Assembly (NCBI GenBank): GCA_964367935.1
Contig: CAYIYZ010000005.1
Location: 62,001-126,000, forward strand
DNA length: 64,000 nt
Direction of reading: 5' to 3'
Source: Scatomorpha sp964367935
GTDB taxonomy: Bacteria; Bacillota; Clostridia; Oscillospirales; Oscillospiraceae
The notes under the pieces were generated by a model. It saw only the letters and a list, made by a program, of their open reading frames with translations, made no database searches and was not told the origin of the DNA. A program made the position numbers and the translations under genes. Shown piece after piece: positions 17,145-25,815 of the stretch (position 1 is its first letter; the number at the start of each line of letters is the position of its first letter).

Positions 17145-18341
17145 TCACGTAATTTTCCTGCACTCCAAATAATAACGCTTGTCCTGCGCCTGTCCTATAG
17201 AAAAACTCTTCTTCGGAAACGGACCGCTCTTCTCCACTGAGCTAAACAGCGCAGACTTCTCAATCGGCGGTAAGAGTATTGCTCCACTACCTGTTTTTTT
17301 GCCCATGCTCTCAGCAGTGTCATCACCGTGTATATAGTCTATCTCACCGCCTTGCTTTGCAGTATACGCCACACAAAACTCATCGACCTTATCAACAAGC
17401 TCACCTATAGTGCATCCATCTACATAAATGCTCTTCTCGCCATCAGCACTGAAAATTTTCAGTTCATGTCCGATCTTACTCTCACTAAAAAATTCTCCGA
17501 CACTGTCTATGAAGTTTGCAGCTTCACTGTCAAACACCAGTCGATGTATAGGCTCTATCTCCACTGCTTCATCGTATATATTCACAAGCTCAACAAGTGC
17601 CCTTCCGGCAGGGTGAATCTCACGCTCTTTCTCGCTTAATGTCGGCTTCAACTGCTCCCAGAAGCTCTTTGCAGCCGCAAGACTGTGATTGCCGTCGCCC
17701 ATGGCATAGCATATCTCACCTTCCATGCCGTCCAACTTTTCAAGTACAGCGTCTGCTGCCGTGCCTTGCACCAAACTGCCCTTTATCTTGCCGCCGCCCT
17801 GCATCAAAATAAAGTCGTATAACTCCTCACCGCCCGATGCCGAAGGGATTATCTCCATAGTCTTATCGTTTATAAACACCATTATATGCGGTATTTCAAG
17901 CTCTGCACCACGACGCATTGCCACCCTCGTCGGTAGTCTACTCTCTATAGTGCCTTCTGTCGCTCTTACCGCCGCCTTTGTGCCTTCCGCCCAATCATAG
18001 CTATCCAAGTCTATCGTACCTATAAGTCCCCTGCGCACCTTGCCACTAGCTAAAGTGCGCTCTATATATACAAGGCTGTCTTTGTAGCTCTCAAATAACT
18101 CGCCCGAAACATAGCGTTCCATGCTCTTATATATTTCTTTTGCACTTTCTGTCTCGTCACGCTTTCCTATATACGCCTCGGGAAATATCATATTAAGTGT
18201 AGACGGAGCTTCACCCACAAGTTCCACTGCCTTCGCCCAATATTCAGGCTCGCTTGTGAACTGATCACATGCTATAACACTCCACTTTTCCATATCCACT
18301 TTTTTAGGTATCAGTATCTCCGCTTTATTGAACACTCTCAT
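17145..18341 (-). CDS. DUF1015 family protein
   Basis: 398 aa. VIACDQFTSEPEYWAKA (residues 23-39), ERTLASGKVRRGLIGTIDL-type segment, MGDGNHSLAAAK and the C-terminal FPKKSFSIGQAQDKRYYLECR match DUF1015 (PF06245), a family of unknown reaction sometimes found near serine or phosphoserine metabolism. MGDGNHS resembles a nucleotide or metal-binding loop, but no enzyme activity can be assigned. It begins exactly after the NUDIX stop codon, so it belongs to the glpK transcript. Confidence 0.88.
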   Translation of the reverse strand: MRVFNKAEILIPKKVDMEKWSVIACDQFTSEPEYWAKAVELVGEAPSTLNMIFPEAYIGKRDETESAKEIYKSMERYVSGELFESYKDSLVYIERTLASGKVRRGLIGTIDLDSYDWAEGTKAAVRATEGTIESRLPTRVAMRRGAELEIPHIMVFINDKTMEIIPSASGGEELYDFILMQGGGKIKGSLVQGTAADAVLEKLDGMEGEICYAMGDGNHSLAAAKSFWEQLKPTLSEKEREIHPAGRALVELVNIYDEAVEIEPIHRLVFDSEAANFIDSVGEFFSESKIGHELKIFSADGEKSIYVDGCTIGELVDKVDEFCVAYTAKQGGEIDYIHGDDTAESMGKKTGSGAILLPPIEKSALFSSVEKSGPFPKKSFSIGQAQDKRYYLECRKIT

Positions 18342-18917
18342 TTATAACGCCTCCATTACTATTTGCGACCATGTTTCCATGTCGTTTTTCAACTTTTCCA
18401 GCTCTGCTCCACTCAGCCATGCACCCTCTAATTTTTCCGTCTCACGCACACTGACCTCGCCTTCCACATCCATTATAAACATGAATCCTAAATGTACAGC
18501 ACCAACCTCGTTGCTGTCATCATTTATCACGCCGCATGCCTCAAGCTTTAGCTCTCGCTCTATCTTAAATTCTTCATTTACCTCACGGCGTAAGCCGCTC
18601 ATCAAAGCATCGCCTGCATCGTCCGGAGGATTTATATGCCCGCCTGCCCCTAAAGATATCTTGCCGTGCAAGCGTGCTTCACCGCCCTTATTTAATCTTC
18701 GTGTGTAAAAGTACTCACTCCCACCCCTACGCAGTACCACATAAGGGATTATCTGCTTATACATAGGGTCAAGTTCTGCTTTATCCCTGTCCATAAACTC
18801 ATGCTCCGTCTGCACGATCTTCAAAATTTCCGTATAACCTGCTCTTATAAGTCCCGTCTTACCATCTATATATTTAGATAGCTTACTGCGTTCCACCACC
18901 AAAATACTCTCCGCCAT
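18342..18917 (-). CDS. NUDIX hydrolase family protein
   Basis: 191 aa. The NUDIX core is seen as GGHINPPDDAGDAL followed by LRREVNEEF (residues about 91-117), the REVNEEF part carrying the metal-binding glutamates. The conserved glutamate usually found six residues after the first glycine is replaced (DDAGD), as in several divergent members. YFYTRRLNKGGEARLHGKISLG resembles predicted phosphoesterase NUDIX proteins. Substrate unknown. It sits 1 nt after glpK and directly before DUF1015. Confidence 0.8.
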   Translation of the reverse strand: MAESILVVERSKLSKYIDGKTGLIRAGYTEILKIVQTEHEFMDRDKAELDPMYKQIIPYVVLRRGGSEYFYTRRLNKGGEARLHGKISLGAGGHINPPDDAGDALMSGLRREVNEEFKIERELKLEACGVINDDSNEVGAVHLGFMFIMDVEGEVSVRETEKLEGAWLSGAELEKLKNDMETWSQIVMEAL

Positions 18918-18918
18918 T

Positions 18919-20427
18919 TTAACTCTCCACTTCCCATTTTTCAGATCTCTGTACTGCTCTCAGCCAATTTTTATAGTATCCGTCTGCCTTATCCTCGGCC
19001 ATTTTCGGCATAAACACTCGTTCAGAGCTTCTGAGACTTTTAAGCTGTGACACATCCGTCCATAAACCTGCCGACATTCCTGCCAAAAAAGCAGCTCCAA
19101 ATGCCGTTGTCTCCACCATCTGCGGTCTATCTATAGGTCGACGCAGTATATCTGACTGAAACTGCATCAAAAAGTCACTCACCGACGCACCGCCATCAAC
19201 TCTCAGAACCGACAAGGCACTGCCCGAATCCTGCTCCATCACATCAAGTAAATCCTTTACCTGATACGCTATGCCCTCCATGACCGCCCTCGCTATATGT
19301 GCCCTCGAGCTGCCTCGAGTCAGCCCCACCATCGTACCTCTTGCATACATGTCCCATCGTGGTGCACCCAGTCCCGTAAACGCCGAAACCATATACACGC
19401 CGCCGTTATCCACCACAGATTCCGCTAAGTACCCACATTCTGCAGATGACGATATGAGTTTTAACTCGTCCCTTAGCCACACTATTGCACTGCCCGCATT
19501 AAAAACAGAGCCCTCCAAGGCATACACCGTTTCACCATTAAGTGACCATGCCACACTCGTCAAAAGTCCCGACACACTGCGCACACTGTCCGTACCCGTA
19601 TTCATAAGCGCAAAGCAACCCGTACCATAGGTATTTTTTGCCTCACCCTTCTCTATACACGCCTGCCCTAGAAGAGCCGCCGCCTGATCACCCGCACTTC
19701 CACACACAGCCACGCCCTCTAGGTCCTCTATGCCCTTTATCCCTTTCGCCACTTTTCCGTACACACATGAGGACGCCACAGGACGCGGTAACATGCTCAT
19801 AGGTATATTCAGGACTCTACACAGCTCTTTATCCCACTTCAAGGCATCTATATCGAACAACATCGTTCGTGAGGCATTCGAATAGTCCGAAACATGCGCC
19901 TCACCACCCGTTAAGTTCCATATAAGCCACGTATCTACCGTACCAAAAAGTAAATCACCACGCTCCGCACGCTCTCGCACGCCCTCAACATTGTCGAGTA
20001 TCCATCTTAGCTTCGTGCCCGAGAAATAAGCATCAAGCAAAAGTCCTGTTTTATCTCGTATGTACGCGCCGGCACCCTCAGCCGTAAGCCTGTCACACAT
20101 CTGTGCCGTGCGCCTACACTGCCACACTATGGCATTATACACAGGCTCTCCGGTATGCCTGTCCCACACTATAGTAGTCTCACGCTGATTCGTTATACCT
20201 ATGCCGACTATTTCGCTCGCCTTTATGCCACTCTTTCTATACGCATCACTCATAGCATATAACTGCGAATTCAATATCTCCCTCGGGTCATGCTCCACCC
20301 AGCCCGGCTTAGGATACACTTGAGCAAATTCTCGCTGTGAAACTGATATCACAGCTCCGTTTGCATCGAATATTATCGCCCTTGAACTCGTCGTGCCTTG
20401 ATCTAAAGCTATTACATATGCTGACAT
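18919..20427 (-). CDS. glpK: Glycerol kinase
   Basis: 502 aa, usual length. It phosphorylates glycerol with ATP to sn-glycerol 3-phosphate. Signatures: VIALDQGTTSSRAIIFD (4-20), NQRETT, GWVEHDP, FGTVDTWLIWNLTGG, the ATP/FGGY part NTYGTGCF and LRVDGGASVSDFLMQFQ. First gene of a minus-strand operon with NUDIX and DUF1015. The divergent neighbour is a monoacylglycerol-lipase-like hydrolase, which would supply glycerol. Confidence 0.96.
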   Translation of the reverse strand: MSAYVIALDQGTTSSRAIIFDANGAVISVSQREFAQVYPKPGWVEHDPREILNSQLYAMSDAYRKSGIKASEIVGIGITNQRETTIVWDRHTGEPVYNAIVWQCRRTAQMCDRLTAEGAGAYIRDKTGLLLDAYFSGTKLRWILDNVEGVRERAERGDLLFGTVDTWLIWNLTGGEAHVSDYSNASRTMLFDIDALKWDKELCRVLNIPMSMLPRPVASSCVYGKVAKGIKGIEDLEGVAVCGSAGDQAAALLGQACIEKGEAKNTYGTGCFALMNTGTDSVRSVSGLLTSVAWSLNGETVYALEGSVFNAGSAIVWLRDELKLISSSAECGYLAESVVDNGGVYMVSAFTGLGAPRWDMYARGTMVGLTRGSSRAHIARAVMEGIAYQVKDLLDVMEQDSGSALSVLRVDGGASVSDFLMQFQSDILRRPIDRPQMVETTAFGAAFLAGMSAGLWTDVSQLKSLRSSERVFMPKMAEDKADGYYKNWLRAVQRSEKWEVES

Positions 20428-20442
20428 ATTTCACACCTCTCA

Positions 20443-20471
20443 TTGACTGAATTGTGATTTAGGTTTATTAT
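20443..20471 (+). promoter_or_regulatory. Promoter in the glpK/lipase divergent region
   Basis: TTGACT (20443-20448), 17-nt spacer, TATTAT (20466-20471), reading into the hydrolase. The symmetric A/T core TTATAATA here could also serve as the -10 of the oppositely directed glpK promoter. The whole shared region is 83 nt. Confidence 0.5.
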
Positions 20472-20510
20472 AATACCAAACCATTGTATCATATCTCGGA
20501 GGAAATTAAA

Positions 20511-21440
20511 ATGTTTAAAACCGATCAATTTACATTTCGTGCACACAATGACGAATGCGACATATTTGTTAGACGCTACATTCCTGACTCTGAGCCCCGT
20601 GCCGTGCTCCAAATTGCGCACGGTATTGTTGAACACTCCGCTCGCTACAACGAATTTGCATCCTTTCTCGCAGAACATGGATTTGTCGTCATTATTAATG
20701 ATCACAGAGGTCACGGCGGTAGCATTAATTCCGGCATCTCACGTGGTGTGTTCTCGACATCCGACGGCTGGCGCAAGGTAGTTGCTGACCTTGAAAAACT
20801 GAGAGCTATGACTTATGAGGAATTTCCACTGCCCTACTTCATTCTGGGGCACTCTATGGGCAGTTTTCTAACCCGCTCACATATGATATTATACCCCAAA
20901 GTCGAGTTTGACGGAATTATTCTCTCCGGCACAGGCCACACTCCACTCACCGTCGCTCGCAGTGCCTCCGTACTTTCATCCCTTATCGCCAAAAGTAAAG
21001 GTCATGACTACCCCAGTCGATTTCTCGAAAACCTCGCCTTCGGCAGCTATAACAAAAAGGTCGAAAACCCTCAAACAAGCTTCGACTGGCTTTCACGTGA
21101 TAGCGAACGTGTTTTGGATTATGTTAACGATGACCTCTGCGGTTTCTGTCCTTCAGTTTCGACTTTCTACGACCTCATGCAAGGCCTAATCCTAATAGGT
21201 CAGCAAAAAAGTTACGCAAATATAAACAAAAAAACGCCCATCTACATGATGAGCGGCACCCTCGACCCTGTAGGCGGCTACAGCACAGGTGTAGAGAAAG
21301 TCTACTCCATGCTCAAAAATAGCGGTGTAGAAAGTATATTATGTAAACTCTACTCGGGAGCCCGTCACGAGCTACTAAACGAGACTAACCGTTCCGAGGT
21401 CTACAACGATTTACTCAAGTGGTTAGAGCTGAACATATAA
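20511..21440 (+). CDS. Alpha/beta hydrolase, monoacylglycerol lipase-like
   Basis: 309 aa, starting MFKTDQFTFRAHND; the GGAGG 8 nt upstream favours this ATG over one nine codons earlier. Serine-hydrolase motifs: oxyanion AHGIVEHSARY, DHRGHGGS, nucleophile elbow GHSMGS, acidic residue in SGTLDPVGG, histidine in GARHELLNE. This is the layout of Hydrolase_4 (serine aminopeptidase S33) enzymes, which include monoacylglycerol lipase and lysophospholipase. No signal peptide, so cytosolic. Divergent from glpK, which supports a glycerolipid-scavenging role. Confidence 0.88.
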   Translation: MFKTDQFTFRAHNDECDIFVRRYIPDSEPRAVLQIAHGIVEHSARYNEFASFLAEHGFVVIINDHRGHGGSINSGISRGVFSTSDGWRKVVADLEKLRAMTYEEFPLPYFILGHSMGSFLTRSHMILYPKVEFDGIILSGTGHTPLTVARSASVLSSLIAKSKGHDYPSRFLENLAFGSYNKKVENPQTSFDWLSRDSERVLDYVNDDLCGFCPSVSTFYDLMQGLILIGQQKSYANINKKTPIYMMSGTLDPVGGYSTGVEKVYSMLKNSGVESILCKLYSGARHELLNETNRSEVYNDLLKWLELNI

Positions 21441-21445
21441 AATAA

Positions 21446-21476
21446 AAGACGCTTACGATATTATCGTAAACGTCTT
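21446..21476. terminator. Bidirectional terminator between hydrolase and CarD gene
   Basis: A 15-bp stem with one mismatch (AAGACGCTTACGATA), nearly no loop, between convergent genes. Confidence 0.75.
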
Positions 21477-21492
21477 ATGTCTATATTTACAT

Positions 21493-22014
21493 TCATTCCG
21501 ATACGCATCTCTCAATGCGTTCTCTGACCATTTCCTCTGCTTCTTCCTTCTCAACTCCAAGAGCGACTGAAAATTCTCCGTACAAGAGGTTCTCCACTCT
21601 ACGCAAATAACGCATGTCTATCTGTCCGAGTTTCTTTCTGTCACGCTCTGCACAAACCTTTTTCTTATGCAGTGACAAGGCAAGCTCAACAACTCTCGTA
21701 AACTCAGGTGAGCTCAATGCTTTATCATAGTAAGCGGCGAGTTGATTAAAATTTCTGTCGTGATACGGTAAAGCTTCCATCTCATTTATCTTCTCAATGA
21801 TGTTCTGTGCTTCCGGTGCCGATATCACGCTTCGAATAAACATCTTCGTATCCACAGGTACCGTTATAGTGCCATCCTGATACAAAGGTTTAAGAACATA
21901 GAAGAGCCTCTCATCTTCAATTTTCCCTGTTGATTTCATACACTTATCTACTACCTGGCACACTCCCGTGTTACCGTAAACAAGCATATCTCCTACTTCA
22001 AACTGTGTTTTCAT
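21493..22014 (-). CDS. CarD family transcriptional regulator
   Basis: 173 aa, starting MKTQFEVGDMLVYGNTGVC with GAGG 8 nt upstream; 13 further codons upstream are probably not translated. The N-terminal 60 residues are the CarD/CdnL-TRCF RNA-polymerase-interacting domain (GDMLVYGNTGVCQV, FYVLKPLYQDGTITVPVD); the helical C-terminal part (90-170) follows. CarD-type proteins bind the RNAP beta subunit and stabilise open complexes. Single gene with an extended -10 type promoter (TGTTATAAT, 22090-22082 on the minus strand). Confidence 0.92.
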   Translation of the reverse strand: MKTQFEVGDMLVYGNTGVCQVVDKCMKSTGKIEDERLFYVLKPLYQDGTITVPVDTKMFIRSVISAPEAQNIIEKINEMEALPYHDRNFNQLAAYYDKALSSPEFTRVVELALSLHKKKVCAERDRKKLGQIDMRYLRRVENLLYGEFSVALGVEKEEAEEMVRERIERCVSE

Positions 22015-22362
22015 GATCGTTGCCTCATTATTGTACGCTAAACTTATGCTCATTGAATTTATCTACTCTCCCTCCGCCCAAATTATAACATATAATAATC
22101 AACTTTACCAGTCTTTTTTTAATTTTTTATTATTTTTTTTACTGCATTTTCTATGTTTTTTTGCAATTTACGTCATTTTTCGAGCAATACGCCATCGATT
22201 ACACCACTTTCATGCTTTTTCGACCCTCAAACGGCACTCATTCCACTTTTGCGAGCTACCATTTTAAATTGTGCTATATTTTTGTATTTCTTCCAAAAAT
22301 ATTACAGTTTGTTTAATAATTGTATACTAAAAATAAAAAAATAACTTAGGAGATGATTTGAC
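22015..22362. other. AT-rich divergent intergenic region
   Basis: 348 nt without a gene, rich in T/A runs (22110-22160). On the minus strand it carries TGTTATAAT for carD. On the plus strand TTACAG (22302-22307) and TATACT (22323-22328), only 15 nt apart, may be the DUF4438 promoter. No RNA gene or conserved motif was recognised. Confidence 0.45.
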
Positions 22363-23226
22363 ATGTCTAAAATCAGAACGAACAAGGACGCCATGCCACA
22401 AATTTCAGTGATGGGAAAAATTCATCACCCAACCACAAGGCCTAACTACTTTCGCCTTGACTCACAAGGCAAGGCGCATTGTGTGCCTGCTACCGGCGGT
22501 ATCTGCTTTAACATCGCTGCCGGTGACAGCGTCTACCGCTTCGAAGGCGATCACTTAGAGCCCGGTATCAGCCTAAAAAACGATACGCCCGAGGAAAATA
22601 ACGCCATCATGGTCTATTCCTGCACAGGAAACAAGGCGGTCGTCGTGTCAGGAGACGCTAAGGGTGCTGTCGGCTACGTCCTCGGTGGTCATGGTGGCAT
22701 AGAACACACCATTATCGAGTTTTCCTACGAGGATAAGGAGCGTATGTGCATAGACGACAAAATCCAAATACGCGCCTGCGGTCAAGGCCTTAAAATCAAC
22801 GACTTTGAGGACAGCGTTATCACCTGCGGCATAGACCCTGAGCTGCTCGACAGGCTTTGCATAGAGGAAAAAGACGGCGTTCTCGAAGTGCCCGTTGTCG
22901 CCACCGTGCCCGCTTATCTCATGGGTTCCGGCCTCGGTACACAGAATTCTCGTTCCGGTGATTACGACATCATGACCTGTGACAGAGATGCACTAAAGGA
23001 GCTCGGACTTGATAAGCTTCGTTTCGGCGACTTTGTGCTCATAGAAGATCACACGAACACCGTCGGCAGGGCTTACAAAAAGGGCGCATGCACTATGGGC
23101 ATAATCGTTCATGGCGACAGCTACGTACACGGACACGGCCCCGGTGTTTCCTGCCTACTTACATCCGATATGCCATTGCTAAAGCCTGTCATTAACCCCG
23201 ATGCTAATATCACTAACTATATGTGA
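22363..23226 (+). CDS. DUF4438 domain-containing protein
   Basis: 287 aa. The whole length matches the DUF4438 family (TM1086-like): HHPTTRPNYFRLDSQGKAHCVPATGGICFN-type start (key part RPNYFRLDSQGKAHCVP), GYVLGGHGGIEHTII, PAYLMGSGLG and the C-terminal GDSYVHGHGPGVSCLLT. A structure of a Thermotoga member is known, but its function is not. Several conserved His and Gly residues suggest a metal or ligand site. TTAGGAGATG precedes the ATG. Single gene, followed by the superoxide reductase with its own promoter. Confidence 0.9.
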   Translation: MSKIRTNKDAMPQISVMGKIHHPTTRPNYFRLDSQGKAHCVPATGGICFNIAAGDSVYRFEGDHLEPGISLKNDTPEENNAIMVYSCTGNKAVVVSGDAKGAVGYVLGGHGGIEHTIIEFSYEDKERMCIDDKIQIRACGQGLKINDFEDSVITCGIDPELLDRLCIEEKDGVLEVPVVATVPAYLMGSGLGTQNSRSGDYDIMTCDRDALKELGLDKLRFGDFVLIEDHTNTVGRAYKKGACTMGIIVHGDSYVHGHGPGVSCLLTSDMPLLKPVINPDANITNYM

Positions 23227-23249
23227 TTAATCTTGTTTGTTTCTTTTCC

Positions 23250-23278
23250 TTGATTAATACTTCATTTTATACTATAAT
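23250..23278 (+). promoter_or_regulatory. Promoter of the superoxide reductase
   Basis: TTGATT (23250-23255), 17-nt spacer, TATAAT (23273-23278), about 50 nt before the start codon. Confidence 0.65.
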
Positions 23279-23328
23279 CAAATTAGCTGAATATTTCGGC
23301 AAGTCAGAATAAAAAGGAGTGTAGAAAA

Positions 23329-23697
23329 ATGAAGTTTTCACAATGTTCCCACTGCGGCAATATGATAGGCTATGTTGAAGATGTCGGTGTGCCTCTCGTA
23401 TGTTGCGGAGAGCCTATGAAAGAGCTTGTTCCCGGTGCTGTAGATGCTGCACAAGAAAAGCATGTCCCCGAGTTCAAGGTAGAGGGCAACAAAGTCATAG
23501 TTGAAGTGGGCAGTGTTGAGCACCCCATGACCCCCGAGCATTTTATCGGTTGGATAGCTATAGAGACCAAAGAGGGCAACCAAAGAAAGCTCTGCAAAGC
23601 TAAGCCTTATGCGGAATTTGCACTCTGTGAGGGTGACAGCTTAGTCGCCGTATACGCCTATTGCAACCTACACGGCCTTTGGGTAAATAAGGCTTAA
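23329..23697 (+). CDS. dfx: Desulfoferrodoxin (superoxide reductase)
   Basis: 122 aa. It reduces superoxide to hydrogen peroxide in anaerobes. Centre I is the N-terminal desulforedoxin domain with C6, C9, C25, C26 (CSHC, CC) binding a rubredoxin-like iron. Centre II, the catalytic iron, uses the histidines of EKHVPEF, VEHPMTPEHFIGW and the Cys/His of YCNLHGLW. This is the two-iron (2Fe-SOR) class. Monocistronic, with a clear promoter and terminator. Confidence 0.96.
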   Translation: MKFSQCSHCGNMIGYVEDVGVPLVCCGEPMKELVPGAVDAAQEKHVPEFKVEGNKVIVEVGSVEHPMTPEHFIGWIAIETKEGNQRKLCKAKPYAEFALCEGDSLVAVYAYCNLHGLWVNKA

Positions 23698-23714
23698 ATT
23701 AACACTTAGATATT

Positions 23715-23755
23715 AAATCTCCCTGACAGTTTTGTCAGGGAGATTTAATTTTGCT
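23715..23755 (+). terminator. Terminator of dfx
   Basis: A perfect 14-bp stem (core CTCCCTGACA/TGTCAGGGAG), loop GTTT, tail ATTTAATTTTG. Confidence 0.88.
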
Positions 23756-23804
23756 GCAAAGCACATTTTTTCTTTGATTAGCTAAAAAACGACAGTTATA
23801 TCTA

Positions 23805-23833
23805 TTGTAATCATTTGTAACTACTGTTATAAT
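23805..23833 (+). promoter_or_regulatory. Promoter of the NPQTG surface protein
   Basis: TTGTAA (23805-23810), 17-nt spacer, TATAAT (23828-23833). Confidence 0.65.
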
Positions 23834-23889
23834 TTACAAAAAGCAAAGTTTTTTCTATTTCTCGCAAATTTATTATGAGGAGAATTAAT

Positions 23890-25722
23890 ATGAAAAAAAA
23901 CGGACGTTCCTTAATCGCTTTTTCCCTCGTGCTCATTATGATGCTCGCCATGGTACCCATGACGGCTTTGGCAGCGGCGACGGAGATTACAGAATTCTAT
24001 GAACTCAGTTATGGTGCTGCAAATCAATCGATAAGTTTAAATTCAAGTGAAGAGCCCTTCTTACCTAAAACCATAATAGCCCGTTCTCCGGGATACTACA
24101 CTGTTCCACTTACGTGGAGTATTGATGGTGGCGCAACATTTAGCACAGCAAGTGTTGATACTTTTACATATATTGCTGCGTCCGCTGATACAACTTTGTA
24201 CACATTTGATGTTGCTATTGCTCCGAAAATTACTGTTACAGTTGGAGATGACCCTGCTAAAACTCAAGCGGTTATAACTACAAATGCCCCAACAGCAGCA
24301 CTTGACAAAATCTCAACAACTGCATTCGTTGAGCCTACCTCCAATCAAGGAGCCATTCAATATGAAGTAGTTTACAGCGATGGCGTAACCACTGAATATA
24401 GAAATAGCATAATGGGATTAGGCAATTCTGGACTCTTTACGGAGAACGGTATAACCTACTATATGCATACCCCCGGCACATATGAAATTACTGCAATAGT
24501 TCCTTCTGATTCTACAACATATGGAACACACTCCACCTATACCGCTACTGTAAATGCCGTTCCTGCCTTAACGCCACCGGCATTTGCGCCAACTTTTCCC
24601 ACTGCAGCAAGTTTGAGTATAGACCCTACAGGCGTTACTTTTAGTGAGTTAACTAATGTTACCTGGGGAAGTGCCATCGACTTTATTGCGACTTCTCGTG
24701 GTATTGGTAGCTACTGGGGAGCTTTAGATTTGATTATTCCAACCGCTGATACACCGAGCTCAGTTACCATCCCTGTAAGTGGCTTGAATCCGTCTATGTC
24801 TGTTCATGTAATTAACTTTAACACTGATATAGGCAGCCCATTTATGAGTATTGCTGCTACTGTTTCTAATGGAAGCTTTACTTTCCCACTTGATGCATTT
24901 TTACGGAGTGACGGACAAGCTTATTTCTACATCTCCGAGGGTGGCGCACGGGTGCCTGATCCTCCCAATCCTGTGCCGGACAATGAGACTTACAAGGTAA
25001 CACTTGAAAACGGTGGTGTAGGCTCTGCGGTTAAGCCCAACGCAAGCGATGCAGGTATCTCGAAGACCGTTTTCGAGGAAGGCGACACCGCTTACGTACA
25101 CGCAGGCACAAGAGCGGACGCTACTTTCGCATACTGGTACGTTTACGTGCAAAACCCCTCCACGCAGACCGTGCCGACCCTTAGCAATGACACTGACCCC
25201 ATTGCCTCCTTCACCATGCCCGCAAATGACGTTACCGTTCACGCTGTTTGGTCCGACTCCTACACCGTGACACTCGAAAACGAGGGCGTCGGCGCAACCG
25301 GTGAAGGCCCGCACGGCGTAGAGAGCAACGTTGATATCTACAGCGGTACTCGCAGTGGTTACACTTTCTCGCATTGGACTGCGGAGATTGAAAGTGCGCA
25401 ATACCCACTTGATATGCTTTTCCCCGACCTCTCGCTGAGCGCTTTTAGTTTCGTTATGCCCGACACGAATGTCGTGCTGACAGCGCATTGGAACCCCGAT
25501 AATCCCGATAACCCCGATCCAGTCAACCCCACCCCCAGCCCCGATCCCGGCGGTGATAACGTAGATATCACGGACGGCAACCCGCCCCTCGATGGGCACA
25601 CCAACCCTCAGACGGGCATAGTAATTGAACCAATTATAGTTTCCTCCAATTCGAACGCTTACGATATCGTGCGCTCAGCACCCATCGTTAGAAGAGATGA
25701 GGATGAGGATGAAGTCGTCTAA
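23890..25722 (+). CDS. Secreted InlB-repeat surface protein with NPQTG motif
   Basis: 610 aa, starting MKKNGRSLIAF with GAGGAG 8-9 nt upstream. Signal peptide 1-30 (ends ALAAA). Residues 35-230 look like Ig-like/beta-sandwich material; from about 365 two divergent InlB-B repeats follow (YKVTLENGGVGS, YTVTLENEGVGA, each with an F-YW/HW core and a FxMPxxxVxxxAxW end). A PDNPDPVNPTPSPDP linker leads to NPQTG near residues 572-576. This resembles the motifs of class B sortases (NPQTN; the (S/N)PxTG type). The 34-residue tail after it has no clear membrane helix and ends in acidic residues DEDEDEVV, unlike a normal sorting signal. A class B sortase gene follows directly. Confidence 0.8.
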   Translation: MKKNGRSLIAFSLVLIMMLAMVPMTALAAATEITEFYELSYGAANQSISLNSSEEPFLPKTIIARSPGYYTVPLTWSIDGGATFSTASVDTFTYIAASADTTLYTFDVAIAPKITVTVGDDPAKTQAVITTNAPTAALDKISTTAFVEPTSNQGAIQYEVVYSDGVTTEYRNSIMGLGNSGLFTENGITYYMHTPGTYEITAIVPSDSTTYGTHSTYTATVNAVPALTPPAFAPTFPTAASLSIDPTGVTFSELTNVTWGSAIDFIATSRGIGSYWGALDLIIPTADTPSSVTIPVSGLNPSMSVHVINFNTDIGSPFMSIAATVSNGSFTFPLDAFLRSDGQAYFYISEGGARVPDPPNPVPDNETYKVTLENGGVGSAVKPNASDAGISKTVFEEGDTAYVHAGTRADATFAYWYVYVQNPSTQTVPTLSNDTDPIASFTMPANDVTVHAVWSDSYTVTLENEGVGATGEGPHGVESNVDIYSGTRSGYTFSHWTAEIESAQYPLDMLFPDLSLSAFSFVMPDTNVVLTAHWNPDNPDNPDPVNPTPSPDPGGDNVDITDGNPPLDGHTNPQTGIVIEPIIVSSNSNAYDIVRSAPIVRRDEDEDEVV

Positions 25723-25751
25723 GTTATGTTAACCGACCTCTGATTAAACTT

Positions 25752-25790
25752 ATTTCCCCCGCCATTGGCGGGGGAAATGTATATTATTAT
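25752..25790 (+). terminator. Terminator between surface protein and sortase genes
   Basis: A 12-bp GC-rich stem (ATTTCCCCCGCC/GGCGGGGGAAAT) with an ATT loop and a T-rich tail. It lies between the two genes, so any co-transcription is by read-through, or the sortase has its own promoter. Confidence 0.8.
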
Positions 25791-25815
25791 TTATTTTTGA
25801 CTTGGAGAGTCGTAC

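Noticed and set aside
24901..25599. Open minus-strand frame of 232 codons inside the NPQTG protein gene
   Set aside because: Antisense to a well-supported gene, no ribosome-binding site, composition follows the GC-rich repeat part of the opposite strand.
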